Shown in pieces: positions 34,101 to 46,805 of a DNA stretch of 64,000 bases. The stretch lies in NCBI GenBank assembly GCA_013400975.1, contig WBMZ01000392.1, forward strand, positions 62,001-126,000, read 5' to 3'. Position 1 is the stretch's first letter. Each line of letters opens with the position of its first letter. The notes under the pieces are model-generated. The model saw nothing but the letters and a program-made list of their open reading frames with translations. It was not told the DNA's origin and did not search any database. The position numbers and the translations under genes are program-made. The DNA is from Atrichornis clamosus (Eukaryota; Chordata; Aves; Passeriformes; Menuridae).

Positions 34101-37100
34101 ACAGATCTATAATAATCAATTCTATTATATATAGAATGTATGTGTATGTTCAATTATTTCCTCATCAGCTGGTTACACCCACACAGTCACCGCACAGAGC
34201 AGGGAGGTGGAATCAAGATGGGAGGTGATTTTCCCCTGCTGAAGTTTCTGGTTCTCTGCAGCTCTCAGAGTCTGAGGCTGAACAAAGCCTCAGCAACACC
34301 ACGCTGATTTGCAGATGTCGTGTACCCCAGCCATACACACACTGTGATACTCCTTGAGAAATCTGTGTCTCAAAGGCACATTTCACAGCTCCCTGCTCTC
34401 AGTCACCCCCACTATAAGCCTGTGACTTCAAAGAGACAGCTGAAAGGAAATGTTTGGAGGGAAAAAAGAGAAAAAAAAGTAAAAGATTGTCTGCTTGTCC
34501 CTTTTTTTTCTGTTCATGATATAACAGGCTTAAGATGTTTTGGTATAACTGCTTCTCAGTGGGTTATTTTTCCCTTCTTACTTTACAAAAACCACAAAAA
34601 AACCCATGGCAGTGAGGAAGAAAACAGCTGTGTGAACCCAATTCAGATGCTTTCATCTTAGAGTGGGCTTGTCAAAGAGCAGACAAGTAACTTTCCACCT
34701 CTAAGCAGGCTCCTTGGGTAGGTCTGGAATGATGTCCAAGATAGTGACTCTCAGTTTTTCATATTAGGATTTTCAGCAGTAGCACATGCTAAAGCACATA
34801 CTGCTCCCTGCTGCAGATCCACTCACAAAGTAAACAAGAGAAGTCTCTGAGGGCTGGTGGTGCCCTTTCAGGCTGTAGGCAAATCACTGACATGACATTT
34901 TCTCTTGTTTCTGAGTGCAAATGAGGTTCAGTTCTAAACTCAATACTTTCTAAGACTTTACACATGTTATCTATAACATTAATGTCCTCTCTTTATATGA
35001 AGTCCTGAATGTCTTTTATGAAGTTTCTAAAGTGTTTTTTGGTTTATTTTTCTTGGTACAGGTGTGTGTGTATAAAAATATATAAAAATAGGATTAGATT
35101 TTTTTCTTTACATTTTTAATTAGTTTGGATCTGTTTGTTCATCTGTTCTTGATTTGTTGTGATATGCAACACAATCACATCAAATGTTTAAAGCACTGAA
35201 CACCACCTAATAATTAAAATGCAGACACTCTTATTTGTAGAAAGACATAGTGGAGGGATTTACAGTCAGGTTAATGTTTAACCTCTTAATCTTTCTAAAG
35301 TTATGGTTGGAAAATGCCCTTCAAATTTAATTATCTGATTCTGTACTACTTTGCAAATGCGCATTTTAAAATGCCATTTTTCTTTACAGAGATCTTTAAT
35401 ACTTTTCTATCCACTCATAATGATGCTGGTCATCCTAAGCAAATGCTATCCCACCCACCATGCCACTGACAGAAGCATTTATTCTCTTCATAATTGTGTA
35501 AGGTTTGTATCTCAGACCATATAATTTAGGGGGTAGTGTGCTCTCTCCTTAACCCCACCAGATATAAAAAGCATTTCCATGATAACATATTTGCATTGCA
35601 TCACCTCTGCAAAGAAGATCAAGCATTCAAAAGATGGTATTCACTAATAATAAAATTACATCTGGTAAGGAGAAAAATGTCTTTTTTAGCTACTCCTGAT
35701 GGATTTTGTGATTTTCTAAATTCATACCCCACACTTCTGCACAATCTGTTTATAACTGAACGTAGTAACACAGTTCATAGCCATTTTCAACCACAGGTAT
35801 GGCAGAGAGATTAAGAAAACTGAATTCTTACACTTTTTCTGGAAGAATCTCTTCTTGCTGCCTTTTAATCATCACAGTAAAGGGGGATTGTTGCTCTACA
35901 TCAGGTAGTGAGAATCTGATGCAATTTGGCTTGTACTAAGCAGAGTCAATATGACAAACTCCCTTGTAAATACACACGGACTTCAAACACAAATAGAAAT
36001 TTGTGTTTCAGGCATTCCAGGAAATTTGTCATGAACGTGCTGCACATGACTTGTGATACCTTTGGTTGTTTCAATATTGGAAAACGGTGGTGTTTGAGAG
36101 CAAGTACATGGTAAGCAAATGGTGATGCAGCTTGTTCTGGTATTTGGCTGAGAATAAAGATAATGCAGCAAAAAGAGGAAAAAATCTTAGGTTTCCCAGT
36201 TTCTAAATCTTGTGATGCACATTGTGCTTCTGTGGCCAGGCAGTGGTTCTGTCTGTCTGTGTTTCTTAGGGTCAGTACAAAAATAAAGCTTATGTAGTAA
36301 ATTTGGATGAATGAGCTAGAAGTTTTGGGTTTGCAAGGCTCTATACATGAAAACATTTTTTTTCTCTTTCTGAAAAGAAAATTCATAAAGTTGTTTTGAG
36401 ACTTGCAAGCAAACCGACAAAGGTAGTAGTATTAATGTTGGGGAATGCCAAGTAATTTAGTGCTTCATTTTGGGTAAAAATATTTTTTTTTGCCTTTTGT
36501 TCTCCTATTTTTATTCAAGTAGGTGTTACATCACCAAGAGTGCCAGAACCACTCCAGCAAACACAAAAGTTTGTTAGAGTTAATCACTATTCAAACTATC
36601 ATTTTTCCTGCTTCCTTAAAATGAATCTGTTCTGCAGCAGATAGAAAATCTAAAGCTTATAATGGCTTCAAAATATAACACTCTTTCTCCACGTACACAC
36701 ATGTATGGAATACATATTTATATTTTGTAGTGGTTTTACTATTTCTTATCCTATTTGTTCTTTACTAATATATTTCTCAATATGGTTGATCTGCATTGCG
36801 TTTTTTCCCTCTTTATCTGTTTTGTTGTCGTGGTGTACACAAGAGGTTTGGACAGAACTGTGAATAGACAAAGGCGGACAAAGCCATTGTAATCCAAATT
36901 ATATGAGCTAATCAACACTAACTGGTGTTTCTGTCAGAAAGTGCACACCCTTTGAATGTACAGTGTCTGCTATGTCTCTTCCCCTCTATATTGTTTGGTT
37001 TTGAGATTCACAGAATTAATCTGAGCTCCCTCTGTAGCTAAGAGAGCTATCTATTAATGACAAAAATACACAGATAATATTTGCTTGTGCTAGATTCCTT

Positions 37101-38137
37101 TCATCTGCTCTGTAAACATGCTACTTTTGTGCAGGTTTAAGAATTAATTAAATTTCAGGCTGCTCATGAAAACAGCAGTCACTGGGAGGATATTAGAGAG
37201 CCTTCATGAATTGAGTTGTGAAATTCCACACATCAGCATTGGCCCTGGAAGCCTGACTTAGGAGAGTGCTGAGAGCAGGGCTCTACTGTATAAGCTACAT
37301 TACTCATCCGCACTCCAATTTCAGAGGCTGAAATCTCATGGTAATTTGCTCTGAAAAAAGATCAATATGTCAAAAGCCCTGTGTATGCCAATGGCAAAAC
37401 TTCTGTTGCTTTTGGTAGGCTCATGACTTTTCTATAAAATAGGAAGAAACCAAGATTGGTGTCTAGGGACCAGTCCCAGTTCACTGTTTTATTGGCTCCA
37501 GAATAATATTCTGCTGTTCCCTGCTGTAAACTGTCCTGGGATCACACTTGCTATTCATCACTTAGGAGAAAACTCTGTCTTTGGTACCTGTGTGTAACAT
37601 TTAGAGAGCCCAACCAAGCATTTCCTCCTTTTGAAGGACAACATTTCTCTCTTCTCCCCTCAGCACCTGGGGCTGTGACTCTTGCCAGGTTATTGGCACA
37701 CATAATATCTTGAAAAAAAAAAAATCTGCAAAGTATAACATTGGGTTCAGGTTTAGAGCTTAATGGGCTTTGCAGACTGTTTTTCTGGGTGTATTTACTA
37801 GACAGTTCTTCCCTACTTTTAAGCACCTGCTGCAGTTCACCCATTCTGGTTATGTCCAAATAGATTTCCATGTAAATAACTATTCTAAGTTCATAAAGTA
37901 GCATGGAACCTTAACTGCTAAAAAGACTTTGCAAATGACAGAGATTAGCAGAATCATCATAAAGAAAGAGCATAGTAATAGTCTTATGAAGAATATGATC
38001 ATCAACAGAACAACTAAGGAATAAAATATCATCTCTCTCATACACCTATTTTATGGAGAAGGTGTGCCTAACAGTCTTTCCATTATAAATTGTAAATTAA
38101 AACTCTGGTAAAAGCTGCAGGGTGAAGAGCATCTCAT

Positions 38138-38155
38138 GGGATGGGATGGGATGGG
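38138..38155 (+). other. G-quadruplex motif (GGGAT repeat)
   Basis: Four GGG runs at 38138-38140, 38143-38145, 38148-38150 and 38153-38155, separated by AT. This is a textbook short-loop G4 pattern, formed by a pentanucleotide GGGAT repeat. It lies on the strand that is template for CHRM2. Confidence 0.8.
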
Positions 38156-39139
38156 TTGGAGGAAGTCCTGACAAAGACAAGGTCATCATAGTACAAACAG
38201 AAGGAGGGGAAAGAAATTATATGACTGCCATGAGCAAGTGTTTCTCTGAACAAAATAGAATAGACCTAAGCCATCACCATTTTTACTCGGGTCTTGTCCC
38301 TTAGTGAATAAGACAAAGGAACAAATAAATAACATCAAAATAAATTGAACTTCCCCACATTTGCTCTCTCACCTCCCAAAAAAACCTATGTTCCGTGTAG
38401 TAGAAACATTAGTACAAGCTTCAGACTTTTCTGTAGCTCCTTTATGCCACTCCTGTGGTGTAAGGTAATGGAAAAGCTTCCAGGTAACTGAATATTTTCC
38501 CCCTGCTGAAAAATCTCTGGATGTCTTAGACCCAACATTTAAAAACACTTAAGAAAATGAATAACCTCAAGATACCATGGGTGGCCACGTCTAAAAACTT
38601 AACACAAAGGCCACTAATTAAAGCTCTCTCTGTGTAAAAGAAGAGGCAAAAAGCAATGCTACTTATTAGTCTCCCTCTCAAAAAAAAATCGATGGAGACC
38701 ACAGGAAATTTCTTAGACAACTGTTGGAGAGGAGATTGTTTCTTTCAGTTCAGTCACTGAACCCACACAGAGTGGCTGAAGTGATGCAGGATTCCCCAAG
38801 GGCAACTGGGCTCTGCCTGCAAGACTGGGGATAAGAATCATCACTGGGATAATTGTGGTTGCCTCCTTCCATTCACATTGTTTTTTGCCCTGATCCTCCT
38901 AAGTTTTACCACTGTGATGGCAGTGGCTGTCATCCACAGGACAAAGGCTTTGGATGTATCCTTATTTCACATCAGCCATGAAACAGAAGGTATGGCCAGG
39001 GAGGACTGTGTCCAGCAGATCAGAATATCTGTACTATAACAGAGATCTCTAATTTAAAAAATCAAATTAAAAAAAAATGCTTTTGTCCAGTGATTGATGC
39101 ATCTTGGGAAGTAATTTGGGGCCAAACCATATGTCCAAG

Positions 39140-39565
39140 ATCAGTGATAGAGGATATACTGTTTGATAGACTGAGGCACACGACCTGTGAGGGAGGGCTG
39201 AGGGAAGTTAGAGTGCTTAGCCCGAAGGAGAGACGGCTGTGGCAGAAACCTGCCAATACCTACAGGGAATCTACCCAAAAGATGGAGCCAGCCTTTTTAG
39301 AGTCGTGTGTCGTGGGAGGATGAAAGCAAGCAGACATAAGGTTTTGATGAAATTGAAGGGAAAAAAATGTCACTATGAGGACAGCAAAGCAGTGGACACA
39401 GATTTGTATACAGGCTCCATCCTTGGGAGTTTTTCAACAGATAAAACCCTGAGCAATCTGGTCTGAGCTCGACACTGACCTTAATTTGAGTATGAAATTG
39501 GAGTGGAGACCTCCTGAGGCTCTATCCACATGAAGCATTCTGTCCTTTTGTGATTCTAGCATATG
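39140..39565 (+). mobile_element. Old CR1 LINE 3' end
   Basis: The plus strand follows CR1 in sense order. Clear blocks are GAGGGAGGGCTGAGGGAAGTT, AGCCCGAAGGAGAGACGGCT, GGAGCCAGCCTTTTTAGAG, then CTCCATCCTTGGGAGTTTTT, AACCCTGAGCAATCTGGTCT, GAGCTCGACACTGACCTT and GGAGACCTCCTGAGGCTC, ending near CATTCTGTCCTTTTGTGATT. Many substitutions and small gaps indicate an old insertion. The open frame at 39239-39466 that overlaps it is element-derived and broken. The insertion is antisense to CHRM2. Confidence 0.85.
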
Positions 39566-41602
39566 CCGTGAAGTTCACAGGTACTATGGATCAGGGAAGC
39601 AGGAATGCATATACCTTTGTTTAATGTGGAATCAGATATCATGAAAACCCACATGATTGTGCAGAAAGCAGTCTGTGATCTAGTAAAAGCTCGCTGGAGA
39701 GAAAAAGGAATCAGTATAATGCAAATCCTTGGCTTACTCAGACTAAGTCAGCATCTGATCTGCATTAGAATTACCTACCCCAAAGTTTGTCCAAGAGTAG
39801 TCACCTGCCTGCAGCCCACAGAGAGCAGCATAAGGAGCACAGATCAGACTCCTGCAGTTCTGCACTAATTCCAGTATTTTCCTGGAGAAAGATATAAAGT
39901 ATGCAGGTAAAACTCGACCACAAGAGAGGATACTCAGGTGCATTTCTCAGCTCATACCAAAGCAAAATGCCTTTAGGCACAAATGAATCAGGCTCCATGT
40001 TTGCTCTTAATCCTTATTTCTCTCCTTGTCCTACCACAAGTGCACATACCTGTTACAATGAATCAAATGAGAAGAAACCAAGCTTTGTTCCGTCTTCCAA
40101 ACAAGTGCTATCTTGTACATAATCTAGAGAAATGACTATTTTAGCAGGCTCTGGGCAGGCCCATGGGCTAGCAGTGAACAGGATCACACAGCAGTAAGCC
40201 TTTCCATCTCCATTACAAGATATGTATCTTTTCCCTCCCCTCCAAATTGCTTTTACCAGTGACAATGACAGCTGTCCATCTCTGGTCCCATGAATACAGG
40301 TCTTGAAGGAGCAGCTGCTTCCTCTCTGAGCATAATAGCCCTGACGTGAATGGAGTCTGCAATGATGATTCAGCTTAGATTCATTTTCCAGTGTAAAGAC
40401 TCAGCACAGAAGCATCAAGAATGTCAACTGCATACAGTTTAAACATAAAGGCTTGCAGGAAAGTAGCCAGGCTCATTGGGTTATCATTTCAGCTGTTAAC
40501 ATGAAGGCTCTTGTTTTCACCCATCTTTGAAGAGGATTGACTGCATTTAAAGAATAGTCCATTCACTGATGGTCAGAATAGTTACCTCTGTAATTAGTCC
40601 AGCTCTAATTACAACACAGCCAGATGAACGTTCTTATTTTTTTTACTGTCATTATAGTATCAGAAATATACTTTGCAAAGCACATGAGTATGAAAAAAAG
40701 CAGAAAGCTGTGTTGTGGCAGAACTCCTCACTAGAAGTGAAGATGATATTGCATACGACATCACAGCTTTGAAGGAACAAGGGTTTTGGCGTAAAAAAAT
40801 GACTTAGGTTAAGCTTCTCTGGAATCAGTGTCTGTCCCTGAATAATGTGGGCACAGCACATCATGCCTGACCTCAAAGGCACCTCTGGCACCCAGAGCTG
40901 CTATTGCTTATGGCAGTCTATTTATCCATTTCAGTCTTCTGTCTGTCCATTTTTTTCTCTTTTTCCTCTCCAGATTTATCTTGCAACCCAGAGCTCAAAG
41001 ATCTGCAGGGCGTGGGTGATCTCTCACTCACATCAGGGCAGTGTGTGGCACAACAGGCAGGCCAAGACACTAGAGCTGGTGCAGAACTGCATGGTGTGCC
41101 GCAGTTCAAGGTATGGAAAAGAGCTGGAGGTTTGTTCACCTTTTCATTTGCTAGTTTGTTTACAGGCAGGACTTCCAATGAAATGGGCAGAAACTGAGTT
41201 TATTTTTAGCACATTTTTACACAGAGCCTGTGCTTAAAGGAAGCAGTGGGATTCGGGGGCACATCACTGATGGCAGACATTCCCATGTACACACACAGAG
41301 CTTTTGCTAAGGGAGAGCTACAACAATGCTCAAAGAGAAAGCAGGGTCGAAGAAAGGGAAAAGGGAAGATAAGAGGATTCATTTAAATGCTGTGGAGCTG
41401 AGCTAAAACCTGGATCAAAGACTTGAAATGATACCATGAAGTTGATGGGAGCCTGGTAGAACTGGCCCAAATGAGACTGCTAAATAATAGGTGACTCATG
41501 CTTATAATTCCTTTCTCTTTCATCTTTATGTGCTGAAGGTAAGTAAATCCTTATTCCATATTGCTACATTCAGTGAAACCATAAATAAGCAAGTTATTAT
41601 TA

Positions 41603-41632
41603 TTATTATTACAGTTTCAGCTGTAATAATAA
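41603..41632. repeat. Perfect inverted repeat next to an ATT microsatellite
   Basis: TTATTATTACAG (41603-41614), loop TTTCAG, CTGTAATAATAA (41621-41632). The 12-base arms are exact complements. The left arm continues an ATT trinucleotide run, so part of the symmetry may have arisen from microsatellite expansion. Confidence 0.8.
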
Positions 41633-44600
41633 AAACTGTCAAGGGCCTGGCAGGTTTTCAGTGTTTTCCCTAAAAATAGCAAGAAAAAGCAAGAAACCCA
41701 CCGCCTCCAACAGCTGTCACTTTCTTTATGTATTAAGCTACTCTGAAAAGACATCATCAACAGCCTCATGGATACCAGCTAGACTGTGTCATCACATAAC
41801 TACCTCTCTTTTGCTTTAAAAGTTCTATCAGTGAATCCAGTTACAGAAAAACTCCCAGGAATATCTATACATTCTGACTCATTAATTCATCCTTTTCCCT
41901 AACTGGTCCTCTGACACCATTTGAAATGAAACTGCTGAAAATATTCCAAACACATTTTCTTCCCTAAAGATTGTTTGATGCACACCACAGTGTTTTCCAT
42001 CATTTGTATCCACTAAGCTGTGCACTGTCTCTCTCTCTGTTCTATCATTTGCTGTGGTCCCAGGAGATTAACAGAGATAAGTTATTTAAGTTTTGAAAAC
42101 TCTGCAGGGCTGCTTTCAAAGTGGCATTTTCTTCATGCTCATTTTTTTCTACTTGGAGAAAGAATATTTTCTTCTGGAACAAACTTCTGAAAAAACATTC
42201 TGCCTGATATTTGCTTTTCCTGTTAATCTTTATCTCCAATATTGTAGACATGTAGGAAATAAAAGTGCCAGTGCTGAGACCTGAAGGGCTGTGGTGCTTA
42301 CGTATTTAAGAAAGGTCTTGTCAGATGCTTGTCAGAGCAAGTCCCCTACATTTGGCTGTCCCTTCTGAAAACATTTGTGCAAACTTCCCAAAGGTTCTCT
42401 GAATCCAGAAAAAATCTTTATGACACTTAGATTATTTCATTCCTTTGCAACATGATAGATACTTGAAATAACACTTTAAAGTATACTTTAAATGAAGAAG
42501 ATCATAGCTTTAAAGAAAGTCATAGTTATCACTTTCCTTGCAAGAAATCTTATGTTATGGTAACTAATTTGAATCCTGTGAAAGAAGTCAAAAAGTATGG
42601 GTGCTAATAGTAGTATAATTTTTTAATTATTATTTTTTAATTTCCTGGCATATCTGATATATGCTGTAGAAACTTGAACAGTTTTCTGCAAGAATATTTC
42701 AGTAACTATTAACCACACTGAGTAGGAATAAAATCCCTGCAGATATCATGTTATTGTAACAAGAGCCTTGCCATGTGACAATGTGCAGTTCAATACCCGG
42801 CTTCTCATGGTGGTTACTGACTTACTGGTTAATTACTGCAGAACAAGGAAAGTGTTAAGGAGAGAGTTATTTTACCTATAGCAGTTGATGTTTAACAGTG
42901 GTACCTAAGTTAGCAGACTCACCTTCAGCTCTGCAATAAATGAAGATGGGGAGGTCCATTCGCAGTCATTTGGCTTCTCAGACCTCTGAATCAGGCTCCT
43001 GAAATCTTTCTCTCTGCTTTCTCTTAAGCTCCTAACTCAAGCATCTCAGCTGGAGCTGAGTGGAGCATGAACCCCCATCATGCCAATGAGTGAACTGTGC
43101 CATTTAGTCTCTGTTATCCAGTATATTCTTAGGGAGTCTTTCAATATTCCATCTTTGTCTTGTCTCCCCTCCACAAATAATTGCGCAACCTCATGTGGAG
43201 AAAATGACAGTCAAACAAGTATGTTATAAATACCTTGAAATGAATTGAGTAAGCAGCATGGCAATAAAGTTGACCAGCCAGCCACCCTCATGAGCTGCTT
43301 TTTATTGTATTCAGCTGTAAATGTCATTCCCCTAATGATGCCCATTCATCTTGTGCTGGGTTACAAGTCAAACCTGCCTACACCCATGCTCTCTCAGGGC
43401 TGGAGAGATCCAGCTGTGATCTGCTCATGCCAAACAAACTGTGTCATAAAAATACAAGGGTTCCCCCATAATTTTTCCTCCTGACTTATTGCTTTGTTGC
43501 TGTGGAATAGGTGGTTGCAACTGGCCAGTCCACAAATGCATTCCTTGGTGTGTCAGACTGCTATGCATCATTTATTGGAGATGCCAGTGCAATATCAGAG
43601 GGATTTGGGGTGGAGAATAAAAGATATGGTACAACCTAAGCAGTATGTAGTGGTACTATAACTGAGGGGCAGATACAGGAAAATTGAGCTTACCTACAAG
43701 AAAACTGAGCAGTGTAAACTTGCTGGTACACCACTAGTGTAGTAACACTCACTGGGGAAGGAAAAGGGTGTATTTGCATGTTTTGTGAGATGACAGGAAA
43801 CACAGAAAAGAGAAAAATTCAAGCATAATGTTGTAGAAGAATATAGGGGTAATTAATATGAAAGCAGTTTCTAAGTTTCTCACCCTGAGTCAAGCTGAGA
43901 CAAAAGGTCTGAATACAGTGATGGCACTTCAGTATCTATTTCAATAAGCAGCAAAGTGATTTTGGCTCTGCAATCTTTCAACATGAAGAAGACCTACTTT
44001 GATATTTTGCACTTAATGAAACTAAATCATGTCCAGCTCTAGAAAGTTCAATAAACCGTTCTGGTTAATATATTTCAGAAACTCAAATGAAACCATCTAG
44101 TTATCTGAAATCCTAAAGCAGATGCTTCAACAACTCCACAATATTTACATCTTCTAATCTTGTCACTACGGCAGGCTGAGACTTTTTGTGCTTCACTATA
44201 GAAATAGATTTCCTGCTTCTTGTTTTTCTGTTGAGTCATGAAAAATTCTGTGCTAGAAAAGATCCAAAACCAATTTACATCCATCTTTTCATATTCTGGT
44301 TCAATTATGGTTTTCATTACCTCAAAAGTTATCTTAAATACTCCCTATTGTCCAAGAAATAAGTAATTCAATAAACAAACAACTTAACTACAAGGAAAAG
44401 AAAAATTCCATTCCAGTATTTATCACAAAGTACTCTAAGCAACTTTTTACTAGTAACAGCTATTCATCCTGCTGTTTATTTTGGTGCTCCTGATTTAGCT
44501 GATAAGATTTGGAGCATAGTGGACACTAGCAGAGGGAGAATTAGAAACTCACTGGGCAAGTCCTATGTTCTTAAAGTCCAACAGTATTTGACTACCACAA

Positions 44601-46732
44601 GGTGTACTGAGCTCAGCCTTGACCATGCAAGCCTTCGTTAGACCTTTAGATCTTCCAAATATGGTGTTTTCTTGAAAAAAATGCATTCCTTCTCTATGCT
44701 CGGATGTGCTCCAGGGACATTAATTTAGTCCTACGCTGAGGATGAGGCAGGAAGGCTTGGAGAAGATAATGGTTTTTGTATCTGAAGGTACTTACACTGA
44801 CATAATTGCAATTATTAATACTGGTAAAAGGCTGTGCCCAATCTATAATTTGAGGTAATGTTTGGCAACTTGAGCAACATGAATCATGAATCATTCATTA
44901 AGTGAGCAATGCATTTAATGAGTTAGAATTAATTTTTAGATGTCCTCTGTTGTTTTGTTTGCAATTTAAGGTCACCAGTAGTATTTTTTGTGTGTCATAA
45001 TTACACTGAGGCTTATATGTAATTCCTACACAATGCAAATATATTACTTGTTTTAAGTTCAAACTTTTCTTTTACACAGGGGAAAGACTTTGGGAATGGT
45101 GCCTGCTTGATGTTTCAGGTCCTCTTTGGCTCTAAACAGGCAGTGCCACATTGAAGTTCAGAGAGCCCTATCACTAAGAAAAAAATAATTAACAATGGGA
45201 ATTTGAGCAGTGATTTAATTCCCTACTCAATAGGATTCCAGGCTGCCTACCACTCAGCCAATATATTCAAATTAATTACAATTCTTTTTGATTGCTTGAC
45301 CAAAATATCCAAAGGTTACACGACCTCAGGACATGGCACCATTACATTGTGTCAGCCCCAAATGGAGGGGCTTAGCAGAGGAGCCCATCTTTTCTGAGAT
45401 AAAAGTAGGGCATCTTTATCTGCACTGACTTATGTTTCATTTTTCTTCCATTATATCCTAATAAATAACTGAGAAAATCCCCTCCCTTGTGCACAGTCCT
45501 TACATTTTAGTTGTACATGCTCTCTGTCTCTGGAGACAGCCATCCTCACACTCCATCACCAGAGGAATGATGACAAAACACCAGCTTCCTGAGAGAGTAC
45601 TGAGATGTCTGTAACTGCATAATAATTGATGTTTTTATGGAGTTCCAGATCATTTACTGATATTGAACACTTCAGTGGTTTAATCCTTCCTCACACAATG
45701 TGTAGACAAATAATAGCTTGATAGACTTCATCTTTCATGAAAGGCAGACAGAGCATGCAAGCCAGCATGAAAATATTTTAATTATACCTTGTCAGAAGGA
45801 TATCACAGGAGATGAGTGCTCTTCTTTCACCAGTTTCATTTGGAGAATTTGTCCAAGTCTAAATTTTTTTGCTATTAATTGCTCTTGGATTCAAAGACTG
45901 TATTTCCAGAAGGCAAGAAGAAAGTAAGACAAGAACAAGTATGAAAAGGAAAAGTAGCAGAACACTACAGAATTTAGCAGAGCAATTTCTTGCTTGAGGC
46001 CAGGCTTGGGATAGAAAAAACTTCCTAGAAAACAGTAAGCAGTATAGAAAAGAGGATAGGACAAATGTCATGTTTCATTAACTCTTTGCTTTATGCAAAT
46101 TTAACATGGGACAATACTGTGCAGCACCTCTGGACACATATCAGCAGGGATTACCAACTGCAGAAAACCTTCCCACTGGAAGATGTTCTCCAGAATAGCC
46201 TATGTTCTCTGGGCATTTCTCCCTAGCTCCCCAAACTCTATTTGAAAAGTATCTAGAAATGTAAATGAATGGCACCTGGGGTTGATAAGGAACATAGAAA
46301 ACTGGCTTTCTGATCACATAAAAAAGTTGTGTCATAAATAATTTTTTTTTTTCCTGGACCTGAATACAAACTTACTAAAGCCAGCGGGAATTTTTCCACT
46401 CTGTTTCAATAGTTTTGGGATTGAGCCCTTGTGAAACTGTCCAAGATAAAACATGGCCTATTGCAAAATAGGCTTGTTGATCATTATACTGCTCAACTTC
46501 TGCTTATGTGGATATTATTATTTTTATGTGGTATAAAACATCATTTGATAAGGGTTGTTAAAATTATTTTCTCTGCAGTACAAACACAGCATTGTTTTTA
46601 CCTGTGACTGCTGTTTGGCTACTGGTGGCTTATATTCTCACAGTATGTCATGGTAGGAAATATGTGAGAGAATCAAAAGTAACAAAATGGGGTAAGCCTT
46701 ATAAACAATTCTATTTTCTTTCCTGTCAGTGT

Positions 46733-46805
46733 TATCATAGAATCATCGACTACAGAGTCCCCGTACTGCTGAGGTAGGTTGCACTGAAGGACTAAAGATA
46801 AGATA
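46733..46805 (-). mobile_element. Possible CR1 3'-end relic
   Basis: TATCATAGAATCATCGACTA followed by GAGGTAGGTTGCACTGAAGG and ACTAAAGATAAG resembles the reverse-complemented CR1 end (octamer repeats, then GGTTGGAAGGGACC and TAAAGATCAT) with heavy decay. Confidence 0.45.

Larger units (their letters stand above)
28607..39139. other. Presumed CHRM2 5' intron, middle part
   Basis: No protein-coding gene recognised. Contents: a candidate small non-coding exon at 29366-29421, an A/C-rich strand-asymmetric tract at 29424-29526, a 28-base tandem duplication at 31077-31144, a short palindrome ATTCTAT/ATAGAAT near 34119-34137, and a G-quadruplex motif at 38138-38155. Open frames in this region lack motifs, and none is flanked by a convincing exon structure. 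Confidence 0.45.
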
